DNA of 52,115 bases from contig DASVWH010000229.1 of assembly GCA_036389715.1 (NCBI GenBank), positions 1-52,115 of the forward strand, written 5' to 3'. The notes under the pieces were generated by a model. It saw nothing but the letters and a program-made list of their open reading frames with translations, made no database searches and was not told where the DNA came from. The stretch's first letter is position 1. Each line of letters begins with the position of its first letter. This document shows positions 7,501 through 16,811 of this stretch, in pieces. The translations under genes and the position numbers were made by a program. Source of the DNA: DASVWH01 sp036389715. Its GTDB lineage: Bacteria; Acidobacteriota; Blastocatellia; Pyrinomonadales; Pyrinomonadaceae.

Positions 7501-9474
7501 TCATCCGACCAGGAAGTGGAGTGTGGTTTCGCCGAGGCGCAGTTTGTCTCCGCTCTCAAGGACGCGGGGCTGGCGCGGCGCGAGCCTGACGGAGTCGTTA
7601 ATCACGGTTCCGTTTACGGAGTTCAGGTCTTCGATGAGGAAGGTTTCGCCCTCGCGCCAGATGCGGGCGTGGCGGCGCGAGACCTTCGTCTCGGGGTCGA
7701 ATTTCGAGAGGTCCACTTCGGGAAAAATGTTTGAATGCGGGTCACTGCGACCGACAAGATTATTCTCCTTCTGAAGCTCAAACGATTCGTCGAGCTTGGT
7801 AGTTCCGGTGACGATCAGCTTGGCCGTCGCGCGCGCGGACCTGAGCGCCGCGCTCGAACCGACGCCGACCAGCGGCTGCTTCATCCCGCAATGCGCGCAG
7901 TAGACATCGTCGGCGGCAATCCGCCCGCCGCAGAAGCCGCAGAAGACCGTCTCGACCTGAATCGTCTCGCCGCCCAACTGCTGGGCGGGCATCGAGCCGT
8001 AGCTGACCTCTCCCTTGCGCAGCTTTTCGAGGTGCGCATTGAGGGCTTCGCGCATCTCGCCCGCCGAGCGAAAGCGGTTCTCCGGCTTGTACTCGACAGC
8101 ACGCATCAGGATGCGCTCCATCTCGGAGGACATCGCGGGATTGAGCTGGCGCGGGCGCGGGTTCTTGGTAAAGTCGAAGATCAGGAGCGGGTTGTCCTGC
8201 GGGTCGCTGCCCGTCAGGAGATGAAACATGGTCGCGCCGAGGCTGTAGATGTCCGAGCGCGGCTCGACCTTGCCGCTGAAGAGCTCCGGCGGCGCGTAGC
8301 CCATCGTCCCGACCGCCGTCACGCCCTTCTCCTGCGGCGTCACCCAGCGCGCGATGCCGAAATCAATCAGCATCACGCGGCCCGAGTTGCCGTCAATCAT
8401 CAGGTTCGCCGGTTTCAGGTCGCGGTAGATGATCGGCTTGGGACGCCTGTGTAGGTAATCGAGCACGTCCGCGATCTGGACGCCCCAGTCGGTGACGGTC
8501 TTTTCGTCAATCCGCCCGCCGGGCGCACTGCGCAGACGGGCAGCGAAGTCGCCGCCCGAAATGTACTTCATGACGAGATAGAAGCGGCCGTTCTCGTTGT
8601 CGTAAAAATAGTCGTAGATGGTCGGAATCGAAGCGTGCTCAAGCGAGGTCAGGAGCAGCGACTCGCGCTTGAAATCGCCGATGGCCTTCTCATGCTGCGT
8701 CGGGTCTATGTGCGCCTCGACCATCTCTTTGACGGCGCGCGGGGCGTCGCCCAGGTGACGGTCCTTGGCCAGGTAAACCGCGCCCATCCCGCCGCCGCCG
8801 ATGCGCCGCACGATCTCGTAGCGAACGTTGAGCACGGTTCCAGGTTCGAGCTGCTTGCTGACGGGCTGCCGCCCGCCGGTCGAACCGGCCCGCGCCGTCG
8901 CGGTCGGTAAAGGCTGGCCATCGCCGTTCGCAACTTCGCCGGTCACTTTCTCGGCCGCAGCGGCTGCGACCGGCCCGGCAGCTTCGGCGGGCGCGGGCTC
9001 GGCCTGGACCTGCGTGACCTGCGGGCGGGCCTCGCTCTCGGGGCCGGGCGCGGGCGCTGCGGGAGCAGCAGTCACGTCGGCGGCCTCGGGCGCAGGGACC
9101 GGCGGTGGGTTAAAGGAAATCTCAGGCGCGGGGGGCGACTGCGAGGTCTGCGGCACGAGCGATACGCCGGAAGGTCCGGCATCTTCCGGGCGCGCGGAAG
9201 TCGGCGCGGGCGGCGCGGGAGAAGGAAGCGGCGGCGTGGGAGAAGAAGGCGGCTGCGCTGTCGAAGGGGTTGGCGGCGCGGCGACGGGCGCGGCGCTCGC
9301 TTCATCTCCGGCAGCGCGAGCTTCATCTCCGGCAGCGCCGGTAGTGCCAGCCTCTTCGCCAGGAGCCGTCGCCGCAGCAAGGCCGCCGGTGGCCGCCGGT
9401 TGGGCCGCGCCGCAGTTGCCGCAGAATGGATCATCTGGCGCAGTCTTTGCGCCGCATGCATGACAGAAAGGCAT
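7501..9474 (-). CDS. Zinc-ribbon Ser/Thr protein kinase with C-terminal FHA domain
   Basis: 657 aa, ATG start. Order: zinc ribbon (CHACG...CGNCG, residues 4-22); an Ala/Pro-rich linker of about 180 residues; a Hanks-type kinase at about 215-490 with GGGGMGAVYLA (P-loop), AVKEM (catalytic Lys), IIYRDLKPANLMI (catalytic loop with Y in place of the usual H) and LIDFGIA (DFG loop); a second zinc ribbon at about 510-530 (CGFCG...CAHCG); and an FHA domain to the end (LVGRSDPHSNIFPEVDLS, VSRRHARI, SVNGTVIN). No transmembrane helix is visible, so it is predicted to be cytoplasmic, unlike PknB. The FHA may bind autophosphorylated threonines. The kinase and the PP2C gene downstream form an opposing pair. 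Confidence 0.93.
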   Translation of the reverse strand: MPFCHACGAKTAPDDPFCGNCGAAQPAATGGLAAATAPGEEAGTTGAAGDEARAAGDEASAAPVAAPPTPSTAQPPSSPTPPLPSPAPPAPTSARPEDAGPSGVSLVPQTSQSPPAPEISFNPPPVPAPEAADVTAAPAAPAPGPESEARPQVTQVQAEPAPAEAAGPVAAAAAEKVTGEVANGDGQPLPTATARAGSTGGRQPVSKQLEPGTVLNVRYEIVRRIGGGGMGAVYLAKDRHLGDAPRAVKEMVEAHIDPTQHEKAIGDFKRESLLLTSLEHASIPTIYDYFYDNENGRFYLVMKYISGGDFAARLRSAPGGRIDEKTVTDWGVQIADVLDYLHRRPKPIIYRDLKPANLMIDGNSGRVMLIDFGIARWVTPQEKGVTAVGTMGYAPPELFSGKVEPRSDIYSLGATMFHLLTGSDPQDNPLLIFDFTKNPRPRQLNPAMSSEMERILMRAVEYKPENRFRSAGEMREALNAHLEKLRKGEVSYGSMPAQQLGGETIQVETVFCGFCGGRIAADDVYCAHCGMKQPLVGVGSSAALRSARATAKLIVTGTTKLDESFELQKENNLVGRSDPHSNIFPEVDLSKFDPETKVSRRHARIWREGETFLIEDLNSVNGTVINDSVRLAPRQPRVLESGDKLRLGETTLHFLVG

Positions 9475-9561
9475 CTCTATGATTCGCCGGCGAGGGACCA
9501 GATTACTAGCTTCCGAAACGCGGGCGGCTGATGCCAGCCCGGCCTCGGCCGGATGATTGCT

Positions 9562-10137
9562 CTACCTTACTATGTGGAAGCGTAAGAATGTCTTCCCGAC
9601 GATAATCTCGTCGCCGTCGCGCAAAGGCTGGCGGTCGCCCGGTAAGAGGCGACGCCCGCGATTGACGAACGTCCCGTTCGTCGAGCCCAGGTCTTCGATA
9701 AAATACTGGCCGTTGCGACGCATGATGCGCGCGTGACGCCGCGAGACCTTCGCCTCCGGGTCGTCGGCATCCAGGTCCACGTCCGGGAAGATGCCGCCGT
9801 CGGCATCCCAGCGCCCGATCTGTGATTCGTCGTCGCTGAGCGGAAACTGCTTGCCCGCCGAGCGCCCGCGCTCGATGACCAGCCGGGCGTGCGCGCCGTC
9901 CATCATCGCGATTGAGCCGGACGAGAGGGCGAAAGCCCGCGCCGCCTGTGCGACCTCTGATTTGCCGACGAGGGCGGGCTGGGCCTCGGAGACTTCCCGG
10001 CTGTCGGTCGGGCTGCCGGAATGGCTGCCCGTCCCGGAGGGGTTGTTGGCCTGCACCCCGCCGAGCGGTGCTCCGCACTCGTCGCAATACTGCGAGCCCT
10101 CCAGATTTTCCGTGCTGCACCTTTCGCAGATCGTCAT
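9562..10137 (-). CDS. Zinc-ribbon FHA-domain protein
   Basis: 191 aa from ATG 10137, preceded by GAGGGG 9 nt upstream. The open frame extends further upstream, but that part looks non-coding. Residues 1-25 are a zinc ribbon (CERCS...CDECG). A polar linker follows, and residues 90-191 are an FHA domain (IGRWDADGGIFPDVDLDADD, VSRRHARIM, STNGTFVN). The segment is closely similar to the FHA end of the kinase next door, so the two are probably paralogous readers. It is likely the first gene of the signalling block and may be a kinase substrate or adaptor. Confidence 0.88.
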   Translation of the reverse strand: MTICERCSTENLEGSQYCDECGAPLGGVQANNPSGTGSHSGSPTDSREVSEAQPALVGKSEVAQAARAFALSSGSIAMMDGAHARLVIERGRSAGKQFPLSDDESQIGRWDADGGIFPDVDLDADDPEAKVSRRHARIMRRNGQYFIEDLGSTNGTFVNRGRRLLPGDRQPLRDGDEIIVGKTFLRFHIVR

Positions 10138-10526
10138 ACTAATTTTCCCCTCGTGCGATTGCGCCAGTGGGAATGAGCGCCGTCCTTCGCCGCGAAGCCT
10201 CCGAACGAGCGCCGCCGCGCGCGCGAGAAACAATTTTCATTGTAGCGCGAATTTGACGGACGCGGCAATTACAAGCAAGTCGGGAGGGCGAGCGGGATGA
10301 AAGGGTGACGATTCGAGTGGCCCCGGCATTGTTTCCGCCCCGCCGCCTTCCACCCCGCTCCGCCCCTCCCTTATAATGAAACTGTACTGGTTTGCCGAAC
10401 GTAAGAATAATCTCCAGGCCGGGCCGATTTAATCGAATCGCGCCTTCTCTTACTGTAAGGAGATGAGCTTTGTGAGCTTCGCCGGGCAGCCCCGGGCCAG
10501 CCCCCATTGATGAAGGAATAAAAGCG
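10138..10526. other. Divergent intergenic region
   Basis: This 389-bp gap lies between the leftward FHA gene and the rightward efflux operon. A TATAAT box at 10372-10377 points right. For the leftward gene, a TACAAT hexamer reads on the minus strand at 10244-10239, about 100 nt upstream of its ATG, without a good -35. No conserved ORF or RNA motif is recognised. Confidence 0.45.
10372..10377 (+). promoter_or_regulatory. -10 box (TATAAT) upstream of efflux operon
   Basis: A consensus TATAAT lies 149 nt upstream of the adaptor gene start in otherwise GC-rich sequence. No -35 hexamer is evident 16-18 nt upstream, and the leader would be long. Motif-based only. Confidence 0.35.
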
Positions 10527-12082
10527 ATGGCTTTGAGCCGAAAAAGAATCATCATCATCGTCTCGGCGGTAGCACTGCTGGGCATCATCGTCGTCATTAG
10601 CATCCTGGCTGGCGGCAAGGACGAGCCCGAAGTGACGACCGTGAAAGTCGTCAGGCACGCCGAGCTGCGTTCGACGGTGACGGCTTCCGGCGAGGTCCGC
10701 CCGATTCAGTACATCAACCTGACGAGCGAAGTGGCGGGCCGCATCGAGGAGATTTACGTCAAGGAAGGCCAGCCCGTGACGAAGGGCCAACAGCTCGTCC
10801 GCCTTGACCCGACACAGCTTCAGTCGAATCAGGAAGCGCAGCTGGCTGCGGCGCAGGCGGCCCTGAGCGACGTGCAGAACGCGCGGATGCAGATTAACGC
10901 CGCGCAGAACGGCATCCTGAACGCGCAACAGGCGCTGACCGTGGCGGAGGCCAACGTCGCGCAGGCGCGTCAGCAGGTCGTCTCTTCGCAGACCAATGTT
11001 GACCGCGCGCAGGTTGACCTCAATACGGCGCAGCGCGAGTTGAAGCGCACGACCGAGCTGGTCGAATCCGGCGTCGCCTCGCGCGCAGAGTATGACGCGG
11101 CACGCGACCGCTTTGAGCAGGCGCAGGTCGCACTGCGGACGGCGAGGGCCAATTTCGAGGTCCAGCAGATCGCTGTCAAGGAGGCCGTGGCGCGCGTCAA
11201 TCAGCAGCGGGTCGCCGTCCGCGAGGCCCAGATCGGCGTCCAGCGCGCGCAGGCCAGCGCCTCTTCGAGCGAATCGCGCGCCAGCCAGCAGCAGGCCATC
11301 CTGCGCGGGCAGGGCAGCCAGTTGGCCAAGGCCACGCAGCTCGCGCCGATCACCGGCGTCATCGCAGACATCCCTTCCAAGGTCGGGCAGTTCGCCGTCG
11401 CGGGGCTTTCGACCACGCCGCTCCTGACCATCGCGGACATGTCCACCATCAACGTCGAAGTCAAAGTTGACGAGACGGAGATCGCCAGCGTCGAAGTGAA
11501 TCAAACGGCGCGCGTCAAGGTTGACGCCTTCCCGGACAGGGAGTTGGAGGGGCTCGTGACGCAAAAGACGCCGCTCGCGCTCGGCAAGTCTTCGACCCAG
11601 GGCGGGCTGCAAAATCAGATCAACGTGCAGGAAGCCAAGGAGTTCCGCGTCGTCGTTCAGTTGCAGAACGTGCCGGACGAAATTCGCGGCGGCTTGAAGC
11701 CGGGCATGAGCGCGACCGCCGTCATCACGACGCAGACCGTCAGGGATGCCCTGGCCGTGCCGCTTCAGGCCATCAGGGATAAGCCTGCGACTGCGGCCGC
11801 TTCTCCGCAGGTTGCAGGGAACACGCCCGCGCCCGTGCCCGCCGACAGGCCGAAGGACACGAAGGGCGTCTACGTCTTGCAGGGCAACAAGGTCAAGTTC
11901 GTCGAAGTGACGACCGGCATCACGGGCGAGGCCGACATCCAGATCACGAGCGGTTTGCAGGAGGGCATGGAGATAGTGACCGGGCCGAGCCGCGTCTTGA
12001 CCGCGCTCAAAGATGGGACCAGCGTCAAGCGCCTGACGCGCAAGGCGGGCGATTCAAACTCGAATTCCGGCGGTGATAAATA

Positions 12083-12083
<1 letters not shown>
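10527..12083 (+). CDS. MacA/HlyD-type periplasmic adaptor of ABC efflux pump
   Basis: 518 aa, ATG preceded by AAGGA. It has an N-terminal membrane anchor (IIIIVSAVALLGIIVVISILAGG, about residues 8-29) and a lipoyl-like half-motif (SEVAGRIEEIYVKEGQPVTKGQQLVRLD, about 72-98). A very long Ala/Gln-rich coiled-coil hairpin (about 105-260) is followed by the returning lipoyl half (APITGVIADIPSKVGQFAV) and beta-barrel domains (VEVKVDETEIASVEVNQTARVKVDAFP). The membrane fusion protein connects an inner-membrane MacB-type transporter to an outer-membrane channel. The coiled coil is longer than in E. coli MacA. The stop codon overlaps the ATPase start by one base (TAATG), so the genes are translationally coupled. 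Confidence 0.92.
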
Positions 12084-12850
<767 letters not shown>

Positions 12851-12915
12851 GAGTTGACGGGCGGAGAAGATGGGCACGCACGGGGCTGGATGCGTAGATT
12901 AAGGAGACGCGCGAA

Positions 12916-14247
12916 GTGAGCGGACGCCGGGACGAGGAGATGCAGAGAGACGGCGAGACAGGGCTTGATGCTTCGTCGCGCGCGGACGGCGGCGCGTCCC
13001 CGCGCCTCTTCTTCTCCGCACTCTGGGAGTCCTTCCGGGTCGCCATTTCGAGCCTCAGGGCCAACAAGCTGCGCACCGGCCTGACCTTGATCGGCATCGT
13101 CGTCGGCGTCTCGGCGGTGATCGCCGTCGTGACCATCATCAAGGGGCTGGACCAGACCGTCTCTTCGACCTTCTCGTCGCAGGGCTCGACGGTCTTTACC
13201 ATCGCCAAGCGCCCGATGATTATCACTTCGCGCGAAGACTTTCTCAAATTCAACAAGCGCAAGGATGTCACGGAGGAGGACGCGGACGCCATCATGCGCC
13301 TCTGCACGGCCTGCTGGCGCGTCGGCATCGCGGCCAATTCCCGCAACCTGGTCAAGCACGCCGACGAAAAATCGGAAGACGTGCCGGTGCGCGGCGTGAC
13401 GCTCTCGATGTTCGACATCGAGGCCATCAACATCGAGGCCGGGCGGACCTGGACGGATTCCGAGGGCGCTTCGGCGCGCGAGGTTTGCGTCGTCGGGATG
13501 GACATCCTGGACAATCTCTTTGACGGGGCCGCGCCCGAGCGTGTCATCGGAGACGAGGTGCGCGTCGGCGGTCGTCCCTTCAAAATCGTCGGCGTCGCCC
13601 AGCGGCTCGGCAAGGTCTTCGGCATCTCCAGAGACAATTTCGTCTTCATTCCATATCCGACCTACCAGAAATTCCTGGGCTCGCGCGCCTCCATCACCAT
13701 TCACATGCAGGTCCCGGACGCGGAGCACCTGGAGGAAGCGAAGGACCAGGCGCGCGCGCTGATGCGCAATCGTCGCGGCAAGACTTCCAGCGACGAGGAC
13801 GACGGATTTGCCCTTGAGACGCAGGATGTCTTCCTGGACCTCTACGGCAAAGCGACCTCCAACATCTACATCGTGACCATCGGCGTGGCCGCGATTTCGC
13901 TGGTCGTCGGCGGCATCGTCGTGATGAACATCATGCTCGTCTCCGTGACGGAGAGGACCAAGGAGATAGGCATTCGCAAGGCCGTCGGCGCGCGCCAGAA
14001 CGATATTCTGACGCAGTTTTTGATCGAGGCCGTAACCGTCACGGCCATCGGCGGAGGCATCGGCGTGCTGACGGGCTTCGGCCTGGCCTACTTAATCTCG
14101 ATGCTGATGGGTTTTCCGCTGCTGCTCAGCATCGGGTCGGCGGTGCTCGGCGTCGGCGTCTCGTCCTTCGTCGGCATCGTCAGCGGACTCTGGCCCGCCT
14201 GGCGAGCGGCGCGGCTCAACCCGATTGAAGCCCTGCGGGCGGAGTGA
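12916..14247 (+). CDS. MacB-type ABC permease (first copy)
   Basis: 443 aa, GTG start with AAGGAG 9 nt upstream. After a 35-residue polar N-terminus comes the first helix (KLRTGLTLIGIVVGVSAVIAVV), then a large periplasmic MacB-PCD domain (about 85-300) and the C-terminal FtsX domain with three helices (IVTIGVAAISLVVGGIVVMN..., SVTERTKEIGIRKAVGA, and a terminal helix before LWPAWRAARLNPIEALRAE). It extrudes substrate through the periplasm together with the adaptor and ATPase upstream. The substrate cannot be read from the sequence; macrolides, peptides and lipoproteins are all known for the family. The stop codon lies inside repeat element B. Confidence 0.93.
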   Translation: MSGRRDEEMQRDGETGLDASSRADGGASPRLFFSALWESFRVAISSLRANKLRTGLTLIGIVVGVSAVIAVVTIIKGLDQTVSSTFSSQGSTVFTIAKRPMIITSREDFLKFNKRKDVTEEDADAIMRLCTACWRVGIAANSRNLVKHADEKSEDVPVRGVTLSMFDIEAINIEAGRTWTDSEGASAREVCVVGMDILDNLFDGAAPERVIGDEVRVGGRPFKIVGVAQRLGKVFGISRDNFVFIPYPTYQKFLGSRASITIHMQVPDAEHLEEAKDQARALMRNRRGKTSSDEDDGFALETQDVFLDLYGKATSNIYIVTIGVAAISLVVGGIVVMNIMLVSVTERTKEIGIRKAVGARQNDILTQFLIEAVTVTAIGGGIGVLTGFGLAYLISMLMGFPLLLSIGSAVLGVGVSSFVGIVSGLWPAWRAARLNPIEALRAE

Positions 14248-14350
14248 GCAGTGAGCAGTGAGCAGTAAGCAGTAAAAGAAAGAAACTGCCTGGCTACCCA
14301 TCGCTCCCTGTTCGTCGTTAACTGCTTACTGCTCACTGCTCACTGCTCAC
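14244..14350. repeat. Heptamer-array inverted repeat, element B (perfect 28-bp arms)
   Basis: The left arm 14244-14271 is GTGAGCA three times plus GTAAGCA. The right arm 14323-14350 is its exact reverse complement (TGCTTAC plus three TGCTCAC). Two further pairs extend the stem, leaving a loop of about 47 nt. The TGA stop of the first permease lies within the first unit, and the second permease starts 9 bases after the element. In RNA this would be a very stable hairpin between two cotranscribed genes. Confidence 0.95.
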
Positions 14351-14358
14351 TTGATTTT

Positions 14359-15600
14359 ATGACTTTCGACGACGTTAAAGAATCCGCGAAGATTGCCGTG
14401 GCGACGCTCAGGGCAAACAAGCTGCGCTCGTCGCTGACCATTCTGGGGGTGAGCGTCGGCGTCATCACGGTCGTCTTCATGGTCTCGATTATCCAGGGGC
14501 TGAACCGCGCGTTCGCGCAGCAGATCGAGTCGCTCGGCTCGAACACGATCTTCGTCTCGAAGTTCGACCCGAGCTTCGGGCGGATGCCGAAGGCGGAGGA
14601 GCTGCACCGCAAAGAGATGACGATGGAGGACGCCGATGCGCTGCGGCGAGAAACGCGCTCGCTGGCGGGCGTCTCGCCCATCCATCGCCTGATTGCCGTC
14701 AAGCTGCGCTACCAGGACAAGCAGACGGACACGCCCGTCCTGCTCGGCGTCACGCCCTACTACGAGTTCGTTCATTCGCAATACGTTGATCTCGGGCGCT
14801 GGATCGGCGACGTGGACATGAGCGAGCGCTCGAACGTCTGCATTCTCGGAGTGGACGTGGCGCGCGCGCTCTTCCCTTACGAAGAGCCGCTCGACAAGGA
14901 GATCAAGATCAACGGCAATAGCTTTCGGGTGATCGGGGTGATGGAGCCGCTCGGCAACTTCTTCGGCCAGTCGCGCGATAACACGGTCTTCATCCCGATT
15001 ACCACTTACGACAAATACTACCCGGACATCCCCGCGCCCGAATCCGTCTTCTTCATCATCGTCCGCCCGCTCTCGCGCGCCTACGTCAAACCCGCGATGG
15101 AGGAGATGCGCGACATCCTGCGCCGTCGTCGCCGCGTGCCTCCGAATGCGCCGGACAACTTCGGCATCTCCTCGCAGGACTCGCTGCTCGACATCTACAA
15201 CCAGTTGACGGGCGCGACGGCCCTCGTCCTGACGGCCGTCTCCTTCGTCGCCCTGATGATCGGCGGCATCGGCGTGATGAACATCATGCTCGTCTCCGTG
15301 ACGGAGAGGACCAAGGAGATAGGCATTCGCAAGGCCGTCGGCGCAACGCGCGGCAATATCCTGTCGCAATTCCTGATCGAAGCGGTCGTGCTGACGGCCA
15401 TCGGCGGGCTGCTCGGGCTGCTGGTCGGAGAGACGGCCAGCATCCTGATGAACATCTACTCGCCGCTCCCGGCCTACGTGCCGCTCTGGGCGATAGCGGT
15501 CGGCATCGGCATTTCGGCGGCGGTCGGCATCATCTTCGGACTCTGGCCCGCCTGGAAAGCCGCGCGCCTAGACCCCATCGAAGCCCTGCGCTACGAATAA
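14359..15600 (+). CDS. MacB-type ABC permease (second copy)
   Basis: 413 aa, ATG start, same architecture as the first permease: an opening helix (KLRSSLTILGVSVGVITVVFMV), a periplasmic MacB-PCD domain, and an FtsX core with SVTERTKEIGIRKAVGATRGN, ending in LWPAWKAARLDPIEALRYE. The FtsX segments of the two copies are almost identical at both protein and DNA level (for example 13936-13987 against 15282-15333). This suggests duplication, and the pair may form a heterodimer served by the single ATPase. It ends just before a strong bidirectional terminator. Confidence 0.93.
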   Translation: MTFDDVKESAKIAVATLRANKLRSSLTILGVSVGVITVVFMVSIIQGLNRAFAQQIESLGSNTIFVSKFDPSFGRMPKAEELHRKEMTMEDADALRRETRSLAGVSPIHRLIAVKLRYQDKQTDTPVLLGVTPYYEFVHSQYVDLGRWIGDVDMSERSNVCILGVDVARALFPYEEPLDKEIKINGNSFRVIGVMEPLGNFFGQSRDNTVFIPITTYDKYYPDIPAPESVFFIIVRPLSRAYVKPAMEEMRDILRRRRRVPPNAPDNFGISSQDSLLDIYNQLTGATALVLTAVSFVALMIGGIGVMNIMLVSVTERTKEIGIRKAVGATRGNILSQFLIEAVVLTAIGGLLGLLVGETASILMNIYSPLPAYVPLWAIAVGIGISAAVGIIFGLWPAWKAARLDPIEALRYE

Positions 15601-15638
15601 GCTTGACCTGCCGGGAACGGTCATCCGGTTCGACAGCA

Positions 15639-15671
15639 ACAGCCGCCGACTAATCAACAGTCGGCGGCTGT
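15639..15671. terminator. Bidirectional hairpin terminator between convergent genes
   Basis: The 13-bp perfect stem 15639-15651 / 15659-15671 (core AGCCGCCGACT and AGTCGGCGGCT) has a 7-nt loop. It lies between the end of the efflux operon and the end of the leftward YIP1 gene. A short T-rich run (GTTTTC) follows on the plus strand. Confidence 0.75.
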
Positions 15672-15691
15672 AGCGTTTTCGGCGAAGATGT

Positions 15692-16615
15692 TCAGCCGGT
15701 AAAGGTCGGGAAGAGTGCGGCCAGGATGCTCAGGCAGATGACGCCGAGCAGCCAGAGGATGAAGACGATGGCCCAGGCCGAACCGGCACTGAGCTTTTCG
15801 GCCGTGTGACGGAATCCGGTGGCCGTCAACCACCAGCGATAGAGCGTGAAGACGCCTATCAGGCTGGCGACGGTGTAAAGGACGGGGTGGTCCGCGGCCG
15901 AGACCAGGAGACCGAGGTCGGCGCGCACCAGCCCCTGCTGGCCTTTGAAGGAGTCTATCTCGTCGGGCGCTTTCGTGTAGAGCAGAATCAGGTTCAGGAT
16001 GCTCGTGATGACGACCGGGGGCAGCCAGCTGTAAACGGCCACGGAGAGCGCCTGCCAGAAGTTCATCCGCCCGCCAAAGGCCAGCACGCAGAGCAGGAAG
16101 AGCCCCGCCAGCACGAGTATGACGAGGAAGGTCCCGCCGATGTAGGAGAGCGGCGTGGCGATTTTAGCGGCCGTAGACTGGGCCTCTTCGATTCGCTGCT
16201 CCTTGAACGCAGCCGTCTTCTCTGGCGGAATCCAGCCGCCTTCGATCACCTTATCGGCAAAGTCGCCCGCGATCCGCTCGGGCGTCAGACGCTGCGTGAA
16301 AGCCACCTGGTAGATCATGCCGCAGAGGACCATGACGAGAAACCCTGTGAGCCAGCGCGGATGATGGCGCAGATTCTGAAAGACTCGCTCGGGCTCGAAG
16401 AAAACGCCCGTGACTCTCTCGGCGGCCGAGAGCGGCGGCGGCGCTTCCGGGCTCGCGGCGGGCTGGCGGATAAAGCTCAAGCCGAAGACGACGAGGCCGA
16501 TCAGGATGGACAGGATGGCGATGCCGCGCAGCCCCTCCGGCGCGATGCGCAGGAAGTGGCCGACCAGCAACAGCAGCCCCGCGGCAAAGATGATTACACC
16601 GACGATGCGACGCAT
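15692..16615 (-). CDS. YIP1-family membrane protein
   Basis: 307 aa, ATG start. The first two helices (about 4-21 and 30-48) are followed by a Pro-rich cytoplasmic stretch and the YIP1-type region: ERVTGVFFEPERVFQNLRHHPRWLTGF, then helices near 93-108, 160-180, 190-215, 240-260 and 280-303. Bacterial YIP1 proteins are multi-pass membrane proteins of poorly known function, abundant in Acidobacteriota. The gene is convergent with the efflux operon and 196 bp from the ABC ATPases, so it is probably a separate unit. Confidence 0.82.
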   Translation of the reverse strand: MRRIVGVIIFAAGLLLLVGHFLRIAPEGLRGIAILSILIGLVVFGLSFIRQPAASPEAPPPLSAAERVTGVFFEPERVFQNLRHHPRWLTGFLVMVLCGMIYQVAFTQRLTPERIAGDFADKVIEGGWIPPEKTAAFKEQRIEEAQSTAAKIATPLSYIGGTFLVILVLAGLFLLCVLAFGGRMNFWQALSVAVYSWLPPVVITSILNLILLYTKAPDEIDSFKGQQGLVRADLGLLVSAADHPVLYTVASLIGVFTLYRWWLTATGFRHTAEKLSAGSAWAIVFILWLLGVICLSILAALFPTFTG

Positions 16616-16674
16616 ATGGGGAGTCCTCTCTTTAAAACCGCTCAGTGTTCAGTCTTTTACACCGCTCGGTCTTT

Positions 16675-16702
16675 AGCACCTGGCGGTCAGCACCTGGCGG
16701 TC
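16675..16702. repeat. Tandem duplication of a 14-bp unit
   Basis: AGCACCTGGCGGTC occurs twice without a gap (16675-16688, 16689-16702) in the intergenic region upstream of the YIP1 gene and downstream of the ABC ATPase gene. Confidence 0.9.
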
Positions 16703-16811
16703 AAAGCTCAACTTCTGATTTCCAACCCGAAGGCGGGCCACTTATTTCGCTTGATACGTCCGCCGGGCAAAACATGTTTCGGTTTTGCGGCGGCGCAGGT
16801 TACGCCACGAG

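Noticed and set aside
10138..10233. N-terminal extension of the zinc-ribbon FHA protein
   Set aside because: The 32 extra residues are Arg/Ala-rich and not family-like. The ATG at 10137 has a ribosome site and puts the zinc ribbon at the N-terminus as in its neighbours.
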